From: Chromera velia
Lineage: Eukaryota > Sar > Chromeraceae
DNA length: 51,324 nt
Direction: 5' to 3'
Assembly (NCBI GenBank): GCA_018398765.1
Contig: JAHBMJ010005879.1
Location: 91,501 to 142,824 of the forward strand
Positions 37,501-48,946 of this stretch are shown in pieces. Both the position numbers and the translations under genes were made by a program. The notes beneath the pieces are model-generated. The model saw nothing but the letters and a program-made list of their open reading frames with translations. It did not search any database and was not told the origin of the DNA. Within the stretch, counting starts at the first letter, position 1; every line of letters starts with the position of its first letter.

Positions 37501-39775
37501 AAACCGCACCGCTCTCACTATGCCTCATCACCCCACTTTGAAGTATATCCTCTCGACGAGAGGTATCTCGTGCCTTGGGAATATCACTAGAGAGCGGGTC
37601 GTGGCCCCACAAAGACAGGGGATCCTCGTAAGGGGACACTCGCACGGAGTCAGGCTGGTAGATTGATACGCCCCCCCCATTCCCACTCCCGGCTCTCCCC
37701 ACCGCAAAATCGTTCTTCTTCAACGCCCGCCCTGTGCCACTCGATGGGGGGGACTCAAGAGTGACTGCCAACCCACGCGTTCGCAGGAAGGTCGCGAAAG
37801 CGAACACAACAGCAGGCAGCTCTGCATTCTTGAGTCCCGGGATCCTTCTCATCAAAGTTTCGTACTCCGCACGCAGCTTCTGCAGAAGCATCAAAAGGCA
37901 AGCAACAGTCGTTTTGCATTCATCGGAATCATTGCTGCTTGCATACGCCGAAAGTGAATCTCAGACAGATGCCCACAAGCACACACGAGACGTGAGGAGG
38001 ACAGAAGGACAAGTCAATGCACACAGAATCGGTCACAGACACAATTGCTCACAAAAAGAAGAAAACAAAACTCTGCTTGCTTTTTCAACCCGACTGTGGC
38101 CCCTCCTCCTCTCCTACCATCCAAACTAAGGTACTCATCCCCCCTGCAAAACCAAGGCACTCACCTCTCCAGGTCGCACCCCAATTGAGGCCATGCCCCA
38201 CAGCATCTGTACCAGATCAATTCGGTTCCCAGCCGCAATCATGGGCGCGTTGCTCTCCGACACTAGAGAAGCCAAGTTCTGCACACTTCGGAGCATCTCT
38301 CTGTCTCTCTGACGATCCCCAGCCCCCCCGCCAAACTCCTTTGACCCCCCCTCTAACCCCGGACCCTCCACTTCCGCTTTGTTCTTTACAGCACCCTCAG
38401 CCTGCGTCTGCGTCAATAGATTCACGCCCGTCTCCCCGGGCAAAGAGTCCGCCCCGAACACGGGCAACCTTTCAAACCCCCGAGACAATTTACCCGCTGC
38501 CCACACCAAACTTGCAACGCTTCTCATATGCACCTTACGTCCCAACTCCAAAGACTTCCACTGTCTATCTGCCCCCATCTCTATAGCGCTATTCCACCCT
38601 GCCCCAAGCACACCGATGCATCGCTCTAACGCCTGCTTCACAACCTGGAGCCTTCTACGTCTCCCTCTACTGATTCGGGGAGGGGACGGAGACGGCTTTC
38701 TCTTATTTGCACTGTCAGAAAAGGAATGAGAAGATGAAAGCCATGACCCCATTCCTGTGCCTTCCTCCCCCTTCTCTAGTCTTGCTTTCACAATCACGAG
38801 ACACTGGGTGAGGAGACGGTTCAGGCGTACGCACACATGCGTCAGGGACATCAGGCTCTTCTCATCATTCTTGAAGTCTCTCCAATGGTCTTCATTTTCC
38901 GGCCTCTCTATCAATGCACCGTTAGAACTTGCCGCATTCTTGAGTGCTAAGGGCAAGAGCGACTCGATCAACGCCGCAACATGCACAAGGGAGAGGAAAT
39001 CAGAATCACCTTCCGTTCCTTCAAGAAAAAACAGTGACGTCATTTCAGGAGGAATATCTTCTTCGGGAAAATTCAAATCCTCATTACCCTCCTCAACTGA
39101 ATCTGTCCATGGCAAAACACTCACAAGACCCCACAAACCCCAGGAGGCGGTTTCGATACCTCCGTCCTGGCATCCCTGCCTCTCTGTCAAACCCAAAACA
39201 GACGCCACACGTGATGCCTGTCTGACAACCTGGGAAGCCAGCTTTCTTAGCTCGGCTACCTTCCCCGTCTGTGCAAAAGTTTTCTTTTGTGCAAGGCCGC
39301 GTGCACACCGCACGATGTGTATGATGTCGTCGAGTTTGAAAGGAGGAGGAGGAGACGGGGAAGGAGAGAGAGACGACTCATCTTTCTTCTTCTGCAACAC
39401 CTGAACCTCCCTCAACACACCGAGTGTGCGTGTGAGTACACACGCCACACAGTCTGCAGCCTGATCATCCGAATACCTGCTGTCCCAAGTCCAGTGCCAC
39501 TCCGCCTGTGTGAGCTCCAGAATGCTCTTCCGCCTCTCGGCGGGTGACAGAGACGGCCAATCGGCCTCAGTGCCAGACAACGACTCGAACAGGGTGTCTG
39601 TGTCAAACTGCGCAGATCCAGCTTGGGGGTAACGGCGCATATTTCTCCCTCTCACAGGGTGCCTTGTCACTACCCACGCAACCGCGTTGGGAAGGAGAGT
39701 CGAGATGATCAACAGTAGGAAGAGCGGCCGAGGTGCAGAGACCCTCTGCCAGGTCATACAGACTTTTTTGGACAT
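33694..39775 (-). CDS. Large all-helical repeat protein with plastid-type N-terminal leader (~1449 aa)
   Basis: Six exons on the minus strand: 39775-38165, 37879-37184, 36606-36547, 36310-35619, 35402-34646, 34227-33694. All phases close. The ATG at 39775 gives MSKKVC...; a second ATG at 39757 is an alternative start. A strong hydrophobic segment (LFLLLIISTLLPNAVAW) is followed by an Arg-rich, acid-poor stretch (VVTRHPVRGRNMRR). This fits the signal-plus-transit leader of proteins sent to complex plastids. The body is helical, with repeat-like segments such as SVASLVWAAGKLS, LVQMLWGMASIGVRP, LPAVVFAFATFLRTRG, TDRELSILLHTLGQTE and AMGYCIESVGMFGLRRG, similar in style to RNA-binding heptatricopeptide/octotricopeptide (RAP-type) proteins. 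I see no clear C-terminal RAP domain. An organellar RNA-related role is inference. Confidence 0.66.
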
Positions 39776-40550
39776 CTTTGCCCTTCCCTTTTTGAATTCC
39801 GGCAATACCTCAACAAAGAGGCGCTGTGGCTTGCTGGCTGTTCGTACCTCTCTTTCCCTCCTGGTTCGTCACAGACGACGGGAGCACACAGCGATTAAAT
39901 AAGGAACGGCTGGGCACCACCCAGTGCCACCGTCTCATACGTTGCCTTGCGGAGACTCGATTCTGAAAGCATCCGCTCAACAATTGCGTACGGAAAGCTC
40001 TATTCGGACGTCCCCAGCATTGCTCTCAGGATGGGATAAAGCGGTTCTGGACAGCTGACATGCTTCCTCTTGGTCAGTAGCAGGTTCAGAGAGAGTTTTT
40101 CACCCTAATTTCTTTCCCGGCCGGTCCCAAAATCCACGACGAAAAAAAAAAAGTGTTGCCCGTCGCGCATTGCGCGCCCGGCTGTCAGCTCATGCATGCC
40201 CCCTGCATGCCATGCACGCACCTTTAATTTTGTCACGCAGCTATATACTCGTCCGAGCGCGCGCGCGTGCGTCAGTCCATGCAGATCGACCTTCGAGTCG
40301 ATCGGGTCTGACCCGATCGAAATTGCAAGAACAGCTATATATATATATGTATAGAATGGACTGTCACGCATCGATCAGGTCTTCGGAAAGTTGCTCCCAA
40401 AGTTTCTGTTCTTGCACAGACTCTGCCGTGTTGTCTTTCGACAGAACAAAACGAACAGTAAGGCAGTTGTGAGGCCACTACCTTAAGAAAACCCGCCTGG
40501 ACCGAAAACGTGACCCACCGGCTTACCAGGCCAACACCGAGCTATACAGA
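39776..40550. promoter_or_regulatory. Divergent intergenic region (putative bidirectional promoter)
   Basis: 775 bp separate the ATGs of the minus-strand helical-repeat gene and the plus-strand coiled-coil gene. It contains alternating CG/GC (~40256-40270), a perfect 10-bp hairpin at 40298-40320, and a TATATATATATA tract at ~40333. No conserved element can be named; promoter function is inferred from position. Confidence 0.4.
40298..40320. other. Perfect 10-bp hairpin with 3-nt loop
   Basis: TCGATCGGGT, then ctg, then ACCCGATCGA. An overlapping pair, GATCGA / TCGATC, lies at 40284-40303. It sits in the divergent intergenic region near the TATATA tract. It could be a regulatory site or a remnant of a repeat. 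Confidence 0.7.
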
Positions 40551-42001
40551 ATGTCTGGATTCGATCCCACTCAAGTCGCTGCCCAATGGAGGGAGCGCAT
40601 CAACAAGGAGGAAACCGCTCTACTCACTACACTCGGGGTCACTTCCCCACGGTGAGTATTCTCTCCTTTCCTGTGCCACGCCTTCTTTACAGAAGTCAGG
40701 TCAGACGCTTGCACTGCATGACGTATGCATGCATGCTTATATACTCCCTTACGAACACCCTCCCCTGCAGACCCGGAAACCCCCCTCCCCGAGTGGCCAA
40801 CCCGCCTATCGGTGTTCCACCTGTTCTCCCTGACGAAGCACCTCCCAGCATTGCGGGGTAAGTGCCTTGGGTCTTTGTATCGATAGACAGATTTTTTTTT
40901 TCTATTCTTATCACCCAGTAGTGTATCTATCTGTGCGGCCTTCTACCCTTGAGAAAGACACGACTTTCAGCAATTTCTGTTTTTCAACCGTAATTTCGGG
41001 CTTTTATAGCCAAGTGACCGGACACAGTCTTCCGGAGGACTTCAGAGCTAGCTTTCCCTTCATCCATCCCCGAGGCATCCTAAGAGAGACTCACCGGCCC
41101 ACTCACCCACTCTGTCATCCAACCACTGAGAAATCAACAAACTTGCTGACTACATTGCATTCATGCTGTCCCCTCTCGTTGCAGGTCCAAGTCGAGCACC
41201 ATCAACTCACGCATGAGGTCAGAGAATTGCACACACGTTTTTTTTTTTCGCATGCATGCCCGAGTCTTCCTCCAAAAGTATCCCCACAGTCCACCCATAC
41301 GCTTAAGTCCTGCACAGGTGACAGACACTGGTGCTTCGGCCCAAAATTGCTGTCTGTCCACTCCCCTTATGTGTGTTTCTTTGGGAGGCAGACTCCTGAA
41401 AGCGATACGGGCACGGCCACAGGGATCGTGTCTTCTCCTCTCAAAGATGCTTTGAGGAATAAACGTGTGTTGCCCATCGAATACATCGATCTTCTTTGAT
41501 TCATCCAACAGAAAAATAAAATATAACGGTGGGCGTACAATACAAATAAACTGCAGCAATGGTACTTTGAAGAAGGAGCTCGAGAAGGAACGGCAGAAGA
41601 GAAAGGTCGGTAAGGCCTTAGCTAAGTACATGGTGATGTTATCTGAGGAGAAAGGGGCAGCAGTTTTGAGATCGAGGAGGGGGAGGGGGGCGGTCGGAGA
41701 CGGGATTAGTGATAGAGGCAACTAAAAGAAAGGCGAGCCCAAGAGGTCATTTCTTGTCTGAGTACTTGTATCTCGTTCTGCCTGCTCAGATGATCGCGCA
41801 AAATCGACTATCTCATTTCAATATCCTGTTTCTGTTTCAGATATTTTTTTCTCTCCCCAATGCCAATAACCCTGTGTATGGTTTGCGTTCAGTTCGCTCT
41901 TCAATATTTCACATCTACTCTCCTTTTGGTTGCAGAAGTTGGAGCAGCAGGTGACCGACTTGAAAACTTTCGTCGAGGCCCGGTTGGGAACTCTGCAGTG
42001 A
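40551..42001 (+). CDS. Small proline-rich/coiled-coil protein (111 aa), five exons
   Basis: Exons 40551-40651, 40771-40857, 41185-41217, 41557-41605 and 41936-42001 total 336 nt with closing phases and stop TGA. Splice donors are GTGAGT, GTAAGT, GTCAGA and GTCGGT; all acceptors are TGCAG. The protein starts MSGFDPTQVAAQWRERINK, has a proline-rich middle (PGNPPPRVANPPIGVPPV) and ends in a coiled coil (LKKELEKERQKRK, then LEQQVTDLKTFVEARLGTL). It looks like a cytosolic structural or adaptor protein; I do not recognise the family. The 33-nt exon 3 is the least certain: an alternative in-phase acceptor (tttatag at ~40997-41010) also exists. Confidence 0.6.
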
Positions 42002-43467
42002 TCTGCGGGGGTGCCTAGCTGTCTGTCTAATTGGGATGTTAAGGGTGGAATCGGAGGGACAGATCCATTGGTAGAGGATGAGAAGTTCGGGAAGACCTGA
42101 ATCGAATCAAATGGAAGGATGTTTGGACTGCTTGGGAAAGGGAAAAGGGAAAAGGGAAAAGGGGGGTTGATGTTTGACATGAACATCAGAGAGCAGTCAC
42201 CTTGCCTTCCCGGTAAGTTGTTTGTATGTTTGTATGTTTGACTGGACGTGAGCGATGAATGAGAAGAAAAAGTGGAGAGACGGAGAAAAGGAGCTTCAAA
42301 AATCAAGTCAATTGCATCGACAATGGATGCAGTCGTCTTGGGTTTTCCATCTCTATCCTGCACGATGTGCGAAGGGACAAAGGCAGGATGGGAAGAAGAA
42401 GGAAGAATCCTTTCTTTCGTCTCGACAAGAAGGAGGGGGGGCGGCAGCTTGTGTTTGCGCGAGTGCAGTCAATGCACAGGCACGCCGCAAGTCTTGTCGA
42501 TCGGCTTTCTCTTCCTCGTTTGAATTTCTACTGGGCGCCTGCATGAAAGAAGCAGTTGTATTGTTTCAGATTATTTGACCAATTTGAAGACCGGCGGAAT
42601 GAATTCATTCATACAGGTGTTGCTCGAAGAAGGACTGCGTGCCGGAGCGTGAAATGAAAGTATACCAAGGTGCCATTTTTATGCCAAATAAGCCAAAAGG
42701 GTTAGCTCGGAAGAAAGGCAAAGACCCGCATCGGATCACGGACAGTCGATCACGTCTACAAGTCTCTCAAAGTCTCACCCGTCGCCCCCACCATTTCGCA
42801 CCAACACAAAGACAAGGATGGCAAAGAAACGGTCGACTTACTGGATCGGATCCATGCAACAGAAGGGGTCATTTCCGTTTCTTCTCCGTTCGAGGGGAGA
42901 GAGGGAAGCAAACAACATTGAAGGATTTGAGTCTGGCCATAAATAAATCAAAAAACGTTGAGACACAGATTACATACCCGCACTTTTCCACGCATAATAC
43001 TTTGAAACCTTAGTTAAAAGTTAAAACCGGCTGTCACTTGAATGATTTACTAGACAATTCATAATAATTCTGTAAATAACCATTTTTTCAGATTTACTCT
43101 TTAAAATATTAATTCGGAATGTTTTGATATTATGAACGATAATATAAAGAAAATTTTGATTGATCAAAGTACTGTCTCTGCCTATGTGCAGTGTTTATTC
43201 GATACAAAAGTGTAGACAAAAAGTGTATCAAAAATAAATTCAAAGTTAACTCAGGACATCGATTTCAATTTTAGAGCCTAAGTGCTAGCCTAAGTGATGA
43301 CTCACCGGCTTTAAGTACAATGTTTAGTGCATGCCTCAACCTAGGCTTCATTGCCACTTCAACTAAAATCTAGATTCAAAATTCAAATTCATGGAGATTT
43401 AAATTCATTTAGCTTCAATATATAGCTAGTTATATTGAAAAAATGTTTTTTGTCTGCATGTGCCTAG
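42002..43467. other. Intergenic region, becoming AT-rich
   Basis: No supported gene. It has an aaaggg run (42138-42160) and overlapping short frames at 42255-42578 and 42639-43013 without family features. AT-rich from ~43020 to the start of the reverse-transcriptase element. Confidence 0.45.
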
Positions 43468-43628
43468 CTAGGCGCCGCACATAGAAAAAAAGGCCTAATT
43501 TTTTTTTTTATTATTATTATTTTTATTTTTATTTCAAAAGGGGCACAGGGAGGAGGCTAGTATGGCTGACGCAATCCCTAATTGCAGGGATTAGGAGCGG
43601 GGACAACCCAAGCGAAGCGCTCCTGCTG

Positions 43629-46600
43629 ATGCTAGACCTTACCCTCCGGAGAGACCTCCGTATCAAAAAGGTAAAGAAGGTACGAGAGACCATTGAGAGC
43701 AGGCTAGATTTGTGGGAGCAGGGGGAGAAGGGAAGAGAAACCCTCCTTCAGGAGGCAACCAAAATTAGTAAAAGAGCCCACAGCAGCAGCAGGAGGGGGG
43801 AGAGCGAGAGCCGATCAAAAAGGGAAGAACTCGAGAAGGCAGCGGGCCTCCCCGAGATGAGGAAATTTTGAAACTTCATCTAGGCAGGGGAGATGAGAAG
43901 GGGAACACAGATACTGACAGGCCGAGAGAAAGGGGGAGTCCTAGACGGGGAAGATACCTTCACCAAGAGAGGACAAACCTACCAGGTAGCAGAGACCCTG
44001 AAAGCCAAACATCCCCCCGGAAAAACACCCCAAGCAGCAGTACTAGAAGTGATGCCCAGAGAGGGCCTCCCCACCCTCACCCCCCTCCTAATCACCGAGG
44101 AGGACATCACCGCAGTAGTACGCCGCCTCCAAGGCAGCGCGGGGCCGTCTGGATTCGATAGCACACAGCTCCGCACCGCAGTCCTGAGCCTAGGGAGGGA
44201 GAATAGAGAGTTAAGGGAAGAACTTGCTAACTTAGCAACAGAAATGGGGAGGAGGGTGTTTAAGTGGGACCAGGTGAAGGCACTCATGGCATGCCGACTA
44301 GTCGTGCTAGACAAATGCCCCGGGGTGCGCCCGGTAGGAATCGGGAAGGCGATCAGGCGCCTCCTCAGAAAAGCAGTGATGAAAGAGACAAGAGAGGAAC
44401 TATAGGAGGCATGCGGAGCTGATCAGCTGTGCAGTGGCCTCATAGGAGGCCTGGAAGGGGGGATTCATGCAGTGAAGGAGCTCTGGGAGACCCTCATACA
44501 GGAAGCCGGCGACGACCCCGAGAAGGCATTCGGAACCCTCCTAATAGACGCTGAAAACGCCTTCAACGCAGCAAATCGCACAGCAGAGCTGTGGAATGCC
44601 CGCATACTCTGGCCTAGAGCCTCCACATTCCTCTTCAACTGCTATAGGGGGGATGCAGAGCTCTTCCTAAGAGGAACCCACGGGACCACCACCATTAGCA
44701 GTAGAGAGGGATGGACGCAAGGGGACCCGATGTTGATGGCAGGGTATGCCATCACCATCCTCCCCCTCGTCTGAGCTTTCCAAGGCAGCAGGAGCGGGTA
44801 CTACCAAACGGAAAGCGAGACACAGTCGGAAGCAAGTGGAAACAGCCAGGCAGCCGGAGAGAAACAGACAAGGATGAGGGAGAGCAGACAAGCAGACAGA
44901 GAGACACAGTCAAAATCGAGCGAGAGCAGCCAGCCGGATAGAGAGAGTCAGACAGGGGCGAGTGAGAGCAGACAGGCAGACAGCAAGACATAGCCAGGAA
45001 CGAGTGAGACTCTGAGGAGCCAGCTGGATAGAGAGAATCAGTTAGAGGCAAGTGAGAGCAGACAGGCAAACAGAGAGACACAGCCAGGAACGAGTGAGAG
45101 CAGCCAGCCGGACAGAGAGAATCAGTCAGGGGCGACTGGGAGCAGACAGGCAGACAGAGAGAATCGGCTAGAGGCAAGCAAGAGCAGCCAGACAAACAGG
45201 GAGAAACAGACAGGGACGAGAAACAGAAGACAGGATACCAAAGAGCACATACCCACCGCCATAACCACTCATATACCAAACCAGACAGGAAGAGAAGACA
45301 ATCCGATACACAAGACAGGTAGACAGGCAGCCGCCCTTTCATTATCTTCAACTTCCTCCCTCATTCCATCCTCCCCCTCCCCTCCCTCCCCCTCTTCCCC
45401 CTCCCCCTCCCCCTCCTCCTCCTCCTCCCTCCATACCTCTTTCTCCTCATCCTCTTCCTCATCCTCCTCCCCCTCCTCCCTCCACTCGGACCACCCCTCA
45501 GCTCGCCTACCCGCCCCACCCCTTAGCGATTCGCACCGCACAGCATCGTCCTCTTCCGCCGTCTCCGCATCGGCCCGAAATGGAAGAGACTAGTTTTTTA
45601 CAACGGACAGATGGAGTGCAGGGATAGCAGCCGGAACAGAGAAGAAAAAGCAACAACAGCAGGAGCCCAATCCCCCCCAGAGATACTGGCACCAGCTCTG
45701 GTATGCGGATGACGCGTCCAATACCGGCTGGTTATGCCAGCTGTGAGTATGGCTGCGCGAGATAGTCAAGAGGGGGCCTACGGCAGGGTATGTAGTGAAG
45801 GTGGACAAGTTCATCCTTGCAGTGCTCCCACAATTTCTACAGAAAGCCAAGGAGATCTTTGCAGAGTTCCCCAACCTGCAGATAGTAGAGGGGACGCGTC
45901 TTCTAGGGGGGCATATAGGCACGGACGCACACAGAGAGAAATGGGTGCAGGAGAAGGTGAAGAAGTGGGCCGGAAGCGCGGAGAGAGTCGCAACAGCAGC
46001 AGAATTTGCCCTACACAAAGCATACGCAGCCTGTTCAAAATCCCTGCAGCACGAATGGAAGTTTGTGACGCGGGTAGTGCCAGGGGCGGGGGGACAGATG
46101 GGGCAGCTGGAAGGCACGATCAGAGACCGCCTCATCCCCGCCTTGATGAAAAGACGACGGTCCCCCGGGAACGGTGGGCCCCCCACCCAACACGACGTAT
46201 GGCTGAGAGACGTTACCGCCCTCCCGGTCCAACTGCTAGGCCTAGGCATCCCCAAACCCACCAAAACAGCGGACAGGGACTATAAGACCTCAGCCGCAGC
46301 CAGTGAAGCGATCACAGAGGCCATCCTTCGAGGAGAGGACATAGACGCAGACGAACACGTGAAGAGGGGACAGAAGGCAAGGGCAGCTCACAAAAAAGCA
46401 GTAAAAGAAGCAGTAGAGAAGGAGTGGGAGAGGTTAGGCAGCCAGTCAGGGCAGGCAGCTAGTGAGGACCAGTATGAGGAAGTCAGGCAGTCAAAAGAAA
46501 AGAGGCAGTCAGGATGGCTGATGGCCACCCCCCTGAAGGAACACGGAATGAATCTCAGCCCAGACGAATTCCGGGATGCGATGACAATCCGATATCAGGG

Positions 46601-46925
46601 GAGGGTAGGGGGGGAGAAGAGCAGATATGAGGGATGTAGGGGAAGGTGGAGTCTGCAACATGCCCTTAACTACCCAGTCGGGGGACTGCCCACGCTACGA
46701 TATGACGAAGTCAACCGTACGTGGGCGAGTCTAGCAGCAGAAGCATACCCTGCGGGAGCGGTCCATGCAAAGGAGCCGATCATTAAAGAGGAAGGGGAAG
46801 TGCAGGGATGTCCGGCGCTAAAGGGGGACTTCCAAGTCCGGGGGGCCTATGCTCCACAAAGGCTGGCAATTTTCGATACCAGGGTGATAAACCTACACGC
46901 CGCCTCGAGGGAGAAGGTGACCTAG
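43629..46925 (+). pseudogene. Broken reverse transcriptase of a non-LTR-like retroelement
   Basis: Consecutive fragments: 43629-43871 (charged N-terminal part); 43893-44774 with GPSGFDSTQLR, GVRPVGIGKAIRRLL, a stop at 44403-44405, then GGLEGGIHAVKELWE, LLIDAENAFNAANR and EGWTQGDPMLMAGY; a ~930-bp non-coding insertion; LWYADDASNTG at ~45688-45720 (polymerase catalytic YADD); a TGA at ~45734; then RGPTAGYVVKVDKF, LLGGHIGTD and a C-terminal region to 46925 containing GLPTLRYDEVNR and IFDTRVINLHA. The order matches the RT fingers/palm plus thumb and a C-terminal region found in related elements, where the last part may be nuclease-like (inference). At least three stops plus the insertion make it non-functional as it stands. 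Confidence 0.85.
44790..45240 (+). repeat. ~42-bp minisatellite inside the RT element
   Basis: agcagacaggcagacagaga followed by gacacagccaggaacgagtg recurs about ten times, alternating with agcagccagccggatagaga variants. It separates the TQGDP motif from the YADD motif, so it expanded within or was inserted into the RT frame. Confidence 0.85.
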
Positions 46926-47581
46926 ACTCAAGCCCTCAAAGCAGCAGCAGAAGAAAAGAAGAGGAAACATGGGTAGGCAAGCGCGGACAGAGGGTGCGAC
47001 TTCACTCCACTCATGAGTGCGGTCGACAAGACGATGGAGGGGAGGGCAAAGATGTTCTTAAAGAGGGCGGCAGAGCGATTGAGTGAGAAATGGGGGCAAC
47101 ACGTGAGCAAGACGTGTGGCCGGATCCGAGCCTGACTGCAGATTGCCCACCTGAAAGCGGCAAGCGCGTACATTCGGGGGACCAGGGAAGTGCAGGAGGA
47201 GGGCTGGGAGGAAGGAGGAGTAGGCAGTGCGCTGGTCATGACTGAGGGGTAGGAAGTACTTAGCAAATGCCGAAAAAGGCATTCGGATGGAGGAACGTCA
47301 AGTATGAGGTCGCATGAGAGAGAGAACTAGCAGCGAGAGCAGTAACCAGGACAGAAGGAAAAGATAAAAGACGTATAAGCCAGACGCTAGGAACAAACTT
47401 TAAGTCAATGCCCCCCCAATTTCAAGTGCCTCCAAATTAAAGGGAAAAAATCATTTTCGACTCTGAAATTTACTTTTCCACACAAAATGTGAACCGAACT
47501 TTTGACCTAAAAAAAAAAAAGAGAAAAAAAAGTTGAGGACGCCTTTTTTTTTTTTTCTTTTTTTTTATGTGCGGTGCCTAG

Positions 47582-48489
47582 GCGTTCATACGTTTGTAGG
47601 GTGGAAAATTAAAGTGAAGACGCATGAAGATGTCTTTGGGTGGTTTTAAACTGACTTGTGTGGTCTTCTTCCATTTGGCTTTATGCCTTTGTCTGTCTGA
47701 CTGTGAGCGTCACTGAGCTCCCTGGCCGTCTCCCTATAGCTCTACACTTAATTTTCTTTTTGTAAGTTTTGTTTCAACTTTTAAGCATATATGTAACAAA
47801 TTTTTAAAATTAGTCTTTTTTGCCTATACTGACTTGCCGAACGCTTAACGGGACTCTAAGACGTCTAATGATAGGCTGATAGCGATAGCGTATGACGATG
47901 AACTTCAGAGTTGAATCTAAACTTAAATGTGACATAAATCACTTAAACTAAATGCTTACTAGTCTTAAATAATACTAGAATGCTTACCCAAAGGCCAGTA
48001 CTTGTAGTACCAGCAGGTCTAAATCTAGGTCTAAATTTAAGTCTAGCTCTAGGGGTCATTTGGCTGGTCAATTGGGTTGAAGTCCATGTAGATCGAATTA
48101 AGTGATATAGGGATCCAATAAGGTGCAATAACGACTGGAAGTCCAGGGTCCACTCACTCGCATCCCACAGCGAGATGACGAGCCCGTAGTGATGGGACAT
48201 GTGTTGTTGACAAAGTCTCGACGTTTCTGACAAGAGCGGAGTCCGATCGAGACCCAGAGGGACAACGAAGCAACACAAGAAAAGAGTGAAAGGCTACGGC
48301 AGTCAGTGACCCACTCAACCAAAGTCACGGGACACAGACAGAGGGATGGAACCAGAGTTGCGGCAAGCCTTTGTCCGCACTGTCTTTTGTCGACCTGACT
48401 GCGCGTCAATCTCTGTCTCCTTCACCATTACGCTCCTGAAAGTCCTCCGTTCTTCGTCTCCCACTGAAAACCTGTCTAACAACCTCCAC
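47582..48489. other. AT-rich intergenic region
   Basis: No supported gene. It lies between the RT element and the 3' end of the p24-like gene. The words taaatctaggtctaaattta (48015-48036) form a local repeat. Overlapping open frames at 47943-48528 occur on both strands and show no family features. Confidence 0.45.
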
Positions 48490-48644
48490 TTATTTGCTCC
48501 CGCCTCCTCCATCTCTCTTCTCCTCTAGACGCACGAGTGCCGCATCCCACTCCATCAAGAGGGCGGACATTGTGGAGATCTGAACGGGCAAAGTAAGGGA
48601 ATAAACGTCCACATGAAGTAATACATACATACAGACAAGCAGTG

Positions 48645-48687
<43 letters not shown>

Positions 48688-48741
48688 ACAGACACACACA
48701 GAGAGGGGAATGAAGAAAGCAAGAAAAAGGGGGGAAAAAAA

Positions 48742-48781
<40 letters not shown>

Positions 48782-48850
48782 AAGAAAGAAAGAAAGGAAG
48801 GAAGGAAGGAAGAAAGAACGAACGAACGAACGAACGAAAGAAAGAAAGGA

Positions 48851-48898
<48 letters not shown>

Positions 48899-48899
48899 A

Positions 48900-48946
<47 letters not shown>

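Larger units (their letters stand above)
43468..47581 (+). mobile_element. 4.1-kb reverse-transcriptase element bounded by short inverted termini
   Basis: The left end CTAGGCGCCGCACATAG + A7 and the right end T-run + ATGTGCGGTGCCTAG are inverted copies (about 22 of 24 bases alike). Inside are a T-rich left border, a coding region for a non-LTR-like reverse transcriptase (43629-46925, broken), a 42-bp minisatellite (44790-45240), a CTCC-rich tract (~45355-45480), and a right sub-terminal block (47423-47545) shared with the 244-bp element at 32843-33086. Reverse transcriptase together with short inverted termini and an internally deleted relative is an unusual combination. Confidence 0.7.

Noticed and set aside
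44752-45541. Minus-strand Cys/Leu/Pro-rich 199-aa frame and acidic Glu-rich frame
   Set aside because: Both are translations of the ~42-bp minisatellite and the CTCC tract within the RT element.
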